A stretch of DNA of 64,000 nucleotides from Mycobacterium spongiae (GTDB lineage Bacteria > Actinomycetota > Actinomycetes > Mycobacteriales > Mycobacteriaceae). The position numbers and the translations under genes are program-made. The stretch covers positions 1,984,001-2,048,000 of the forward strand of contig NZ_CP046600.1 in the NCBI RefSeq assembly GCF_018278905.1, given 5' to 3'. Shown piece after piece: positions 57,615-64,000 of this stretch; positions within the stretch are counted from its first letter, which is position 1; every line of letters starts with the position of its first letter. The notes beneath the pieces are model-generated. The model did no database searches and was not told the origin of the DNA. It saw only the letters and a program-made list of their open reading frames with translations.

Positions 57615-59930
57615 ATGTCGTTTATGTTTGCGGTCCCGGAAGCGGTGACAGTGGCGGCGTCGGATTTGGCGGGGATCGGCAATGCGCTCGCGGAGGCCAG
57701 TGCAGCGGCGGCGTTGCCGACGATGGAGGTGGTGCCCGCGGCCGCCGATGAGGTGTCGGTAGCGGTTGCGGAGCTGTACGGATCGTACGCGCAGGGGTAT
57801 CAGGCCTTGAGCGCGCAGATGGCGGTGTTTCACACGCAGTTCGTGCAGGCTCTGAGCGCGGGTGCGGGTGCGTACGCGGCGGCCGAGGCCGCTAATGCGT
57901 CGCCACTGGAACAGCTGTTGGGTCTGGTGAATGCGCCCACGCAGGCGTTGTTCGGCCGTCCGCTGATCGGTAATGGCGCCAATGGGGCCGCTGGGACCGG
58001 CGCCGCCGGTGGGGATGGCGGGATCCTCCTCGGCAACGGGGGCAATGGCGGTTCCGGTGGGGTGGGGCAGGTCGGCGGGGCCGGCGGAGCGGCCGGACTG
58101 TTCGGCAATGGCGGGGTTGGCGGTATGGGGGGTATCGGTGCGGCTGGTGGCGCGGGCGGCCTCGGCGGGATGCTGCTGGGCAACGGCGGCACGGGCGGGA
58201 TTGGCGGGACCGACGTGGTCGGCAGTGTCGGCGGTGTAGGTGGGGCCGCGGGACTGTTCGGTAACGGCGGGATCGGTGGTGCCGGCGGGGCTTCGTCAGT
58301 CATGGGTGGCCCCGGTGGTGGTGGGGGAGCCGGTGGTTTTGGTGGGGTGTTCGGCAACGGAGGGATCGGCGGGGCCGGCGGGTTTGGCGCCGCCGGTGGA
58401 GTGGGTGGGGCGGGCAATCTGTTCGGTTCCGGTGGTGTCGGCGGTGTTGGGGGGATTGGTGCCCCTGGCGGCAATGGTGGCGCTGGTCCGCTGCTGATTG
58501 GCAACGGCGGCGGTGGCGGCATGGGTGGGGCCGGTGCTGCCGGCGGCAATGGCGGCGCCGGCGCGACATTGCTCGGCGATGGCGGCACCGGCGGGCAGGG
58601 CGGGGCGGCCATGTCGGGAGTTAATGGGGACCTGCCTGGGGATGGCGGCGACGGTGGCAGTGCCAACTGGTTCGGTTCCGGCGGCGCCGGCGGCCAAGGC
58701 GGCACCGGTCTGGCCGGGACAGATGGGGTGAACCCCACCCCGTTTCCCAACCCGGGCACCGGCGGTGACGGCATAAACGACATTGGAGCTGGACCTCAAG
58801 TCGGCGGGACAGGGGACACCGGCCCCACGGGCGGCATCGGCGAGGACGGCGGTACCGGCGGAACGGGAGGTACCGGCGAGTCGACCGACGGCAACGACGG
58901 CACCGGTGGTGTCGGCGGAACCGGAGGCACCGGCGGGAGCGGCGGTGGTGGCGGCGGCGCCGGCGGCATGGGTGGCACCGGCGAAACCGACGGCACGATG
59001 GGCGGCGTGGCAACCGGGGGCAAGGGCGGCTCCGGTGGTAGCCCCGGAGTCGACGGCGGGGCGGGCGGTGCCGGCGGCAAGGGCGGCGAGGGCCACATTA
59101 CCGGTGGTGGTTTCGCGTCGGGCGGCGAAGGCGGTGACGGTGCTGCCGGCACCGCGGCATTGGGCGTGGCCGGCGACGGCGCCACGGGCGGTGCCGGCGG
59201 TAACGGCGGCAATGGCGGAATGTTCATCGGCAATGGCGGTGCCGGAGGCGCCGGGGGGATCGGCGGGACCGGAGGCACCGGCGCCGGCGGCTTCGCGGGT
59301 GGGGCTGGCGGGGCCGGCGGCGAGGGCATCACCGATGGTGGGGGTGCTGCGATCGGTGGCGAAGGTGGTGAAGGCGGCGCCGGCGGCGCCGCGGGTGTCG
59401 GCGGCACTGGCGGCAGTGGGGGTGTGGGCGGCGCCGGCGGGGCAGCCGGGTTCATTGGTATCGGTGGCGCCGGAGGCAGTGGTGGCCTGGGTGGCACCGG
59501 CGGAGTCGGTGGCATCGGGGGTGCCGGCGGCAACGGCGGTGCCGGCGGGCCGGGCACTGCCATAGTTGCACCTGCAGAAGGCGGTGGCGGCAACACCGGT
59601 GGTGTCGGCGGCGACGGCGGCACCGGAGGCATGGGCGGCGCCGGTGGCACCACCGGCGGCGCCGGGGGAGCCGGTGGAGTGATCGGCTTCGCGGGCGCCG
59701 CCGGCGGCACCGGTGCCGGAGGTACCGGTGGCCAAGGTGGCCTCGGCGGCCAGGGCGGCAACGGCGGCAACGGGGGCACCGCCACCGGGGCTTTCGAGAT
59801 TCCCGGCAGCGGCGGCGATCTGGCGTTGGGCGGCAACGGTGGTGCCGGAGGCGCGGGCGGCTCGCCGGGCGGCAGCTCCGGAATCGTCGGCAACATGGGC
59901 CCGCCCGGCGAAAACGGCACCGACGGATAG
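57615..59930 (+). CDS. PE_PGRS family protein
   Basis: The first about 95 residues form a PE domain ([19 protein letters not shown] with Pro-Glu at 8-9, and [14 protein letters not shown] with the YxxxE/D-like secretion region), followed by the linker [13 protein letters not shown] and a Gly/Ala-rich PGRS region of about 650 residues (GGNGG, GGAGG repeats). 771 residues from the ATG at 57615. Exported through ESX systems and surface-located in studied cases. It occupies the position of PE_PGRS46 (Rv2634c) between dedA and the DUF1876 gene, without Rv2635-Rv2636. Confidence 0.93.
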   Translation: MSFMFAVPEAVTVAASDLAGIGNALAEASAAAALPTMEVVPAAADEVSVAVAELYGSYAQGYQALSAQMAVFHTQFVQALSAGAGAYAAAEAANASPLEQLLGLVNAPTQALFGRPLIGNGANGAAGTGAAGGDGGILLGNGGNGGSGGVGQVGGAGGAAGLFGNGGVGGMGGIGAAGGAGGLGGMLLGNGGTGGIGGTDVVGSVGGVGGAAGLFGNGGIGGAGGASSVMGGPGGGGGAGGFGGVFGNGGIGGAGGFGAAGGVGGAGNLFGSGGVGGVGGIGAPGGNGGAGPLLIGNGGGGGMGGAGAAGGNGGAGATLLGDGGTGGQGGAAMSGVNGDLPGDGGDGGSANWFGSGGAGGQGGTGLAGTDGVNPTPFPNPGTGGDGINDIGAGPQVGGTGDTGPTGGIGEDGGTGGTGGTGESTDGNDGTGGVGGTGGTGGSGGGGGGAGGMGGTGETDGTMGGVATGGKGGSGGSPGVDGGAGGAGGKGGEGHITGGGFASGGEGGDGAAGTAALGVAGDGATGGAGGNGGNGGMFIGNGGAGGAGGIGGTGGTGAGGFAGGAGGAGGEGITDGGGAAIGGEGGEGGAGGAAGVGGTGGSGGVGGAGGAAGFIGIGGAGGSGGLGGTGGVGGIGGAGGNGGAGGPGTAIVAPAEGGGGNTGGVGGDGGTGGMGGAGGTTGGAGGAGGVIGFAGAAGGTGAGGTGGQGGLGGQGGNGGNGGTATGAFEIPGSGGDLALGGNGGAGGAGGSPGGSSGIVGNMGPPGENGTDG

Positions 59931-60029
59931 CTCTTCAGCTGATCGCCGTCACAGTTCACGCAGAAGGGTCAGCAGCGGGGTGCGGCTGCGATAATCGGCA
60001 GTACCGGTTCAGTCGGCAAGGAGGCCGCG

Positions 60030-60311
60030 ATGACAGACAACGCTCGCAACACCAAGACCTGTCAGATTGACCTGGTGATCGATGAGCGCGACGAGCGCAC
60101 CCGAGCAAAGGCACGACTGTCGTGGAGCGGCACCACGCTGGTCGGTGTTGGCTTAGCCCGGCTCGATCCCGCCGATGAGCCCGTGGCCGAGATCGGCGAC
60201 GAGCTCGCGGTCGCCCGGGCGCTGTCCGACTTGGCGAATCAGCTGTTCGCCGTGACATCGTCGGACATCGCGGCCAATACCCACGAGCCAGTCACGAGTC
60301 TGCACCACTGA
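60030..60311 (+). CDS. DUF1876 (dsRBD-like) protein
   Basis: Homologue of Rv2632c, 93 residues: CQIDLVIDERDERTRAKARL, TLVGVGLARLDPADEPVAEIGDELAVARAL and SDLANQLFAVTSSDI fit DUF1876, a small alpha/beta protein with a dsRBD-like fold found in Actinobacteria. Often controlled by hypoxia/DosR in mycobacteria. Function unknown. ATG preceded by AAGGAGG. Confidence 0.92.
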   Translation: MTDNARNTKTCQIDLVIDERDERTRAKARLSWSGTTLVGVGLARLDPADEPVAEIGDELAVARALSDLANQLFAVTSSDIAANTHEPVTSLHH

Positions 60312-60361
60312 CTGCTGGGCTGGTCGCGCTGCGGCGGCTGTTTCGTTGCGGCGCAACGAGA

Positions 60362-61687
60362 TCAGTGAGCCGGGGGATTGACATACCTGACGAACCATGC
60401 GCGGGCGAGCTCCGCCACCTGCCCTAGCGCCCCCGCCTCTTCGAAGAGGTGTGTGGCACCAGGCACCACGGCGAGCTCGCACACAGCCGGGATCGTCGCT
60501 TGCGCACGCCGATTCAGATCGAGCACCATCTCGTCGCGTCCGCCCACAATCAACAGGGTTGGGGTTTGGACCTCCTGAAGCGCTGCGCCGGCGAGATCGG
60601 GCCGCCCGCCGCGCGAGACCACCGCCGCGACTTTCACACCCGGATGTGCGGCGGCCGCAAGGGCCGCACCGGCACCAGTGCTGGCACCGAAGTACCCGAC
60701 CGGCAATGACCCGGTAGCGGGCTGGCCGGCCAGCCAGTCGGTGACGTTCACCAGTCGGCTTGCGAGCAATCCGATGTCGAAGACGTTGGCGCGGCTGCGT
60801 TCTTCGTCGGGTGTCAGGAGGTCGAACAGCAGGGTGGCGAGCCCGGCATCGTTGAGGATTTCGGCGACGTACTGATTGCGCGGGCTGTGTCTGCTGCTCC
60901 CGCTGCCGTGGGCGAATACGATCATCGCGGTCGGGTGCTCGGGAACCGTCAGGTGTCCCGCGAGCGATACCGGCCCGGCGGCGATCCGGATTTCCCGCGG
61001 ACGCCGCAGTGGGTCATCACGGCACGCGGCGCCGCCGGTCGTCCGATAGTGGCCCCGGGCTCGCTCAAGCAGCGCGACCACCTCGTCGTCGGAGGTTTGG
61101 GTGAAGTTGTGGTATCCCTGGCCGACGGCGAAGTACATCTCGGGTGTTTCCAGGCACACCACCTCGTCGGCGAACTCGGCGAACCTGTCGGCAGTGTCGG
61201 TGGCCCCGATGGGAACCGCCAGGATCACCCTGCTGGCTCCCTCGGCCCGGGCGACCTGGCAGGCGGCCTGGGCGGTGGCCCCGGTCGCGACACCGTCATC
61301 GACAATGACCGCGGTGCGTCCGTGTAGCGAAATCCGGTCATGATCGCCGCGGAAGCGTTCCGATCGGCGACGCAGCTCGTTCTGCTGCTGGTCATCGACC
61401 GCGGCCATTTCGCGCGTGCTGAGCTTGGCGGTGCGCACCACGTCGTCGTTGGTTACTCGCACGCCGCCCTCGCCGATGGCGCCAAACGCAAGCTCCGGAT
61501 GGAAGGGGACCCCGAGTTTGCGCACTATCAGCACATCGAGGGGAGCCTGCAGCGCGGTGGCAACTTCATAGGCGACCGGGACTCCGCCTCGTGGCAGACC
61601 CAGCACGACGATGTCTTGACCACGCAAACATTCCAGACGGCGCGACAATTGCCGCCCGGCGTCGGTGCGATCGTCGAACATCCTCAT
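60362..61687 (-). CDS. Phosphoribosyltransferase-dienelactone hydrolase fusion
   Basis: Related to Rv0571c. From the ATG at 61687 it is 441 residues. N-terminal half (about 1-215): type I PRTase with LGLPRGGVPVAYEVA, FGAIGEGG and the PRPP loop VIVDDGVATGATAQAA. C-terminal half (about 225-441): alpha/beta hydrolase with FAHGSGSSRHSPRNQ, nucleophile Ser in GYFGASTGAGAAL, Asp in IVGGRDEMV and His in GATHLFEE. Substrates unknown. The start at 61687 rather than 61729 leaves room for the upstream DosR-like box. Confidence 0.85.
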   Translation of the reverse strand: MRMFDDRTDAGRQLSRRLECLRGQDIVVLGLPRGGVPVAYEVATALQAPLDVLIVRKLGVPFHPELAFGAIGEGGVRVTNDDVVRTAKLSTREMAAVDDQQQNELRRRSERFRGDHDRISLHGRTAVIVDDGVATGATAQAACQVARAEGASRVILAVPIGATDTADRFAEFADEVVCLETPEMYFAVGQGYHNFTQTSDDEVVALLERARGHYRTTGGAACRDDPLRRPREIRIAAGPVSLAGHLTVPEHPTAMIVFAHGSGSSRHSPRNQYVAEILNDAGLATLLFDLLTPDEERSRANVFDIGLLASRLVNVTDWLAGQPATGSLPVGYFGASTGAGAALAAAAHPGVKVAAVVSRGGRPDLAGAALQEVQTPTLLIVGGRDEMVLDLNRRAQATIPAVCELAVVPGATHLFEEAGALGQVAELARAWFVRYVNPPAH

Positions 61688-61720
61688 ATATCGAGTCTGG
61701 ATCGTGTCATCGATTGCCGC

Positions 61721-61739
61721 TACGGTCACAAGTCCTCAA
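61721..61739 (-). promoter_or_regulatory. DosR-like binding site
   Basis: On the minus strand TTGAGGACTTGTGACCGTA matches much of the DosR consensus TTSGGGACTWWAGTCCCSAA (TTG, GGACT, W, G and CC in register), about 34 bp upstream of the PRTase-hydrolase start. Position and the gene family (its M. tuberculosis relative is in the dormancy regulon) make it plausible. Confidence 0.45.
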
Positions 61740-61842
61740 CCCTCCCACCGGGGTTTGGCTGTAGGAACCTAACAACTTCGGCCACCAGCGCGCCGGCACC
61801 GATCACCACCGCTGCGACGGCGAGTGCCGCTTGACGAGGAAA

Positions 61843-61860
61843 TAAAGTGAATTTACTTTA
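61843..61860. promoter_or_regulatory. Palindromic operator of the TetR gene
   Basis: TAAAGT-GAATTT-ACTTTA is an 18-bp palindrome matching its own complement at 16 of 18 positions, 5 bp before the TetR ATG, in otherwise G/C-rich DNA. Its place over the promoter or start suggests autorepression; a leaderless transcript is possible as no Shine-Dalgarno is visible. Confidence 0.65.
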
Positions 61861-61865
61861 GTCAG

Positions 61866-62489
61866 ATGACGCACCCGGTTTCGGCGGTGGGTACCGGGTC
61901 GAGAACGGCCCGTGGCGAGGCCACCGAAGAGCGCCTGCTAGCCGCCGCGCGGCACGAGATCATCGAGAACAACGGGGCGATGGAGCTTGCGGCTGTGGTC
62001 ATGAGAGCCGGGGTATCGCCCGGTCTTCCGTATCGCTACTTCGATTCGAAATCCGCCCTGGTGGTGGCAGTCGTCGAGGCCTATTTCGATGCGCTGGACG
62101 AGCGCGTCTACCGGCCGGTCTTCACCGAGGTCTCCGACGACTGGTGGGAGCGGGAGAAAGCTCGCGTTGAGGAGCTGGTCAACTTCTTCTATGAGGAACC
62201 GCTAACGCCGCACCTGATGTCTCGGCTCGCCGGCGACGCGGCGGTGGCACGTGCCAAGCAGGAGCGGATCCGTCGACAAGTTCGGGGTGCGACAGCCAAC
62301 GTCAACACCGGCAAGAAGCTCGGCAGGGTGCCAGCGGATGCCGACGCTGAGGTGTGTGGTGCGTTCCTCATCGGCGGCGCGCACCAGGCCATCGACATTG
62401 CGGTTTCCCGGGATCCGCGAATGCCGCGGGCACGCGTCAGCCGCGCAATCCGGGAGGCCATGCGAAACGTGTTGGGCATCAGGGATTGA
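61866..62489 (+). CDS. TetR-family transcriptional regulator
   Basis: The 207-residue protein has a TetR_N helix-turn-helix (ATEERLLAAARHEIIENNG, AAVVMRAGVSPGLPYRYFDSKSALV, about 18-66) and a helical ligand domain. It stands 34 bp upstream of the Rieske oxygenase gene in the same direction, so it probably controls that operon and itself through the palindrome just upstream. Ligand unknown, likely the oxygenase substrate or product. Confidence 0.9.
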   Translation: MTHPVSAVGTGSRTARGEATEERLLAAARHEIIENNGAMELAAVVMRAGVSPGLPYRYFDSKSALVVAVVEAYFDALDERVYRPVFTEVSDDWWEREKARVEELVNFFYEEPLTPHLMSRLAGDAAVARAKQERIRRQVRGATANVNTGKKLGRVPADADAEVCGAFLIGGAHQAIDIAVSRDPRMPRARVSRAIREAMRNVLGIRD

Positions 62490-62523
62490 CGACACATCCA
62501 GAATTGACGACAAGGGCTAGACG

Positions 62524-63708
62524 ATGGACCGAGACGAAGAACTGAAGTTGATCACCGAGTGCCTCGAGCTGACCCAGGCCAACCGACCGGTGATGACGGC
62601 CGAAGAGACGTTGGTTCCCGTTGCCAAGTATCGCGACCAAGCGCTCTTCGAGCGTGAACGACGCATTCTGTTTCGTCGCTCGGCGAACGTCATCGCGCAT
62701 GGCAGCCAAATCGCGCAACCCGGTGACTTCATCACCCGTGACGTGGTCGGGACACCAGTACTGCTCGTTCGCGACGAGGACCGCGCTGCGCGGGCTTTCG
62801 TCAACGTGTGTTCGCACCGCGGCGCGACCGTCGAGCTGCGCGAACAGGGTCGGTGCCGGCGCTTCGTCTGTCCCTACCACGCGTGGACGTACAAGACCGA
62901 TGGCTCGCTTGCCAATGTCCGCCACCGGCAAGGATTTCCGTCACTCGACGGGACCGACGCAGGCTTGGTGGAGTTGCCTTGTCTCGAGAGAGCGGGGTTT
63001 GTTTGGGTCTGCCCCGACCCCGGTGTGCGCGAGTCGTCCCCGGACATGCACACCGAAGTCTTGTTGGCGGAGCTTGAACAGATCGGTTGCGCACAGTCCG
63101 CGGTCTTCGACTCGGAAACCCGGGTGTGGAAAGCCAACTGGAAGTTGATCGTCGACGGAGGCCTGGAGTCATACCACTTTCGGGTCGCCCACCGGGACAC
63201 GATCGCGAGCTTCTTCACCGACAGCATCTCGACGTTTCAGCCCATGGGCGATCACATCCGCACGATTCTTCCCCGGCTGTCGATCGTAGAACTCGCCGAA
63301 CGACCCCGCTCCGATTGGGACATTCGCAAGCACGCGCATCTGTTGTACACCGTGTATCCAAACGCCATGATCCTGGTTCAGGAGCGCCACTTCGAGCTGA
63401 TCCTGCTCACGCCCCTGGCGCTGGACCAGACCCGCATCGAGATCGCGACTATCGTGCCTGACCCGGGTCCCGCGGGCCATAGCGAAAAGGACAATCGGTT
63501 CTGGGCCGCCAATCACGCGTTCACGAAGGCCACCCTCACCGAAGACTTCGAGATTGCCGAGCAAATCCAGACGGGCGTGTCGAGCGGGGTTCAGGAATTC
63601 TTCCGCTTTGCTAGATTCGAGGGGGCGTTGAGCCAGTGGCACCGACGAACCGATGCCAAACTCGGTTGCGACATAGATGATTTCGGGGGGCAGGGATGTC
63701 GCCGATGA
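62524..63708 (+). CDS. Rieske-type aromatic-ring-hydroxylating oxygenase, alpha subunit
   Basis: The 394-residue protein has a Rieske [2Fe-2S] motif C96-x-H98 (NVCSHRGA) and C116-x2-H119 (FVCPYHAW), and a mononuclear iron site with H218 and H223 (LESYHFRVAHRDT) and a late Asp near 350. Such enzymes hydroxylate or demethylate aromatic or sterol-like substrates with an electron-transfer partner, which is not seen in the window. Stop overlaps the next start (ATGA). Confidence 0.88.
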   Translation: MDRDEELKLITECLELTQANRPVMTAEETLVPVAKYRDQALFERERRILFRRSANVIAHGSQIAQPGDFITRDVVGTPVLLVRDEDRAARAFVNVCSHRGATVELREQGRCRRFVCPYHAWTYKTDGSLANVRHRQGFPSLDGTDAGLVELPCLERAGFVWVCPDPGVRESSPDMHTEVLLAELEQIGCAQSAVFDSETRVWKANWKLIVDGGLESYHFRVAHRDTIASFFTDSISTFQPMGDHIRTILPRLSIVELAERPRSDWDIRKHAHLLYTVYPNAMILVQERHFELILLTPLALDQTRIEIATIVPDPGPAGHSEKDNRFWAANHAFTKATLTEDFEIAEQIQTGVSSGVQEFFRFARFEGALSQWHRRTDAKLGCDIDDFGGQGCRR

Positions 63709-64000
63709 GCGAGTCCATGCGCGTGGTCGACACCTCCCCGGACGACTACCTTGCGACCCTTCCCGAAGAGCACCGCGCCACCTTAACTGCGCTCGACCGC
63801 ACAATTCAGCGCGCACTGCCTGGTCGCGACCGAGTGCTGTGGCAGGGCGTGTTCTGGGGCGGAACACACCAGTCGATCATCGGCTACGGCCACGTCAACC
63901 AGACCCGCTCCTCCGGAGACACCGTCGCGTGGTTCCTCGTCGGTCTCGCTCGTCAGAAGCGGAACTACAGCATCTACGTCAACGCCGCGGCCGACAACGC
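63705..64000 (+). CDS. DUF1801 protein (partial, runs off the window)
   Basis: From the ATG at 63705 (alternative 63696) the open frame reads through the window end for 98 codons: VVDTSPDDYLATLPEEHRATLTAL, then LPGRDRVLWQGVFWGG and RQKRNYSIYVNAA. The order of these stretches fits DUF1801/YdhG-like proteins. Overlaps the oxygenase stop, so same operon. Function unknown. Confidence 0.75.
   Translation, partial: MSESMRVVDTSPDDYLATLPEEHRATLTALDRTIQRALPGRDRVLWQGVFWGGTHQSIIGYGHVNQTRSSGDTVAWFLVGLARQKRNYSIYVNAAADN

Noticed and set aside
58796..59959. Minus-strand proline-rich open frame (387 codons) opposite the PE_PGRS gene, and a 479-codon one at 58296-59735
   Set aside because: Gly-Gly-Ala codons read backwards give Pro-rich or Thr/Ala-rich frames without stops; no start signals or family features.

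Overview
The window is mycobacterial chromosome. The evidence is high G+C with strong third-position bias, a PPE-MPTR gene and a PE_PGRS gene, the mycothiol-era actinobacterial gene set (DUF4193, DUF3710, DUF3159, AftC, CeoBC, coproporphyrin-type heme genes), and gene order that I recognise from the Rv2702-Rv2668 and Rv2643-Rv2632c blocks of Mycobacterium tuberculosis (here inverted). Protein sequences recalled from M. tuberculosis look clearly similar but not identical, and several genes of that species are missing or replaced, so I infer a slow-growing relative of the M. tuberculosis complex rather than M. tuberculosis itself. The species cannot be fixed from sequence reading alone.

Layout. 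0-12.2 kb: core block with polyphosphate glucokinase, inositol monophosphatase SuhB, the envelope protein Cei, a 56-bp tandem repeat, DUF4193, dUTPase, several actinobacterial proteins of unknown function, two RCK potassium-channel regulator proteins (CeoC, CeoB), a divergent KimA-type permease and a TRAM-domain RNA methyltransferase. 12.2-16.3 kb: a PPE-MPTR gene with seven long tandem repeats, which I believe is an insertion relative to M. tuberculosis. 16.4-37.4 kb: an ABC exporter (three genes), two tandem ArsB/NhaD permeases, a CBS protein, dxs, an RNase D-like protein, echA15, the heme genes hemE-hemY-hemQ, a methyltransferase, msrB, aftC, a lipoprotein hydrolase homologue that lacks the usual serine, ribD-like reductase, a ZapE-like ATPase, a GNAT and an exported protein. 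37.4-42.0 kb: accessory genes (DUF732, TPR, amino-acid permease, thioesterase).

42.0-48.3 kb is a mobile-DNA graveyard next to a tRNA cluster: two different decayed phage-type tyrosine integrases and an IS3-family transposase fragment bracket a membrane Ser/Thr kinase and a small secreted PASTA-like protein. An AbiJ-type abortive-infection protein sits directly beside tRNA-Val(GAC), tRNA-Cys, tRNA-Gly and tRNA-Val(CAC). 48.4-54.8 kb: hydrolase, EamA exporter, and an arsenic/cadmium cluster (ACR3-ArsC fusion, two ArsR regulators, CadI) with clear operator palindromes, then a TSUP permease. 54.8-61.7 kb: proline-rich DUF7159-type protein, DedA, PE_PGRS, DUF1876, and a phosphoribosyltransferase-hydrolase fusion with a DosR-like box. 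61.8-64.0 kb: TetR regulator with a palindromic operator, a Rieske oxygenase and the start of a DUF1801 protein.

The observations I rate highest are the KimA plus RCK potassium-uptake locus, the AbiJ protein at the tRNA cluster, and the kinase/PASTA pair held between dead integrases.
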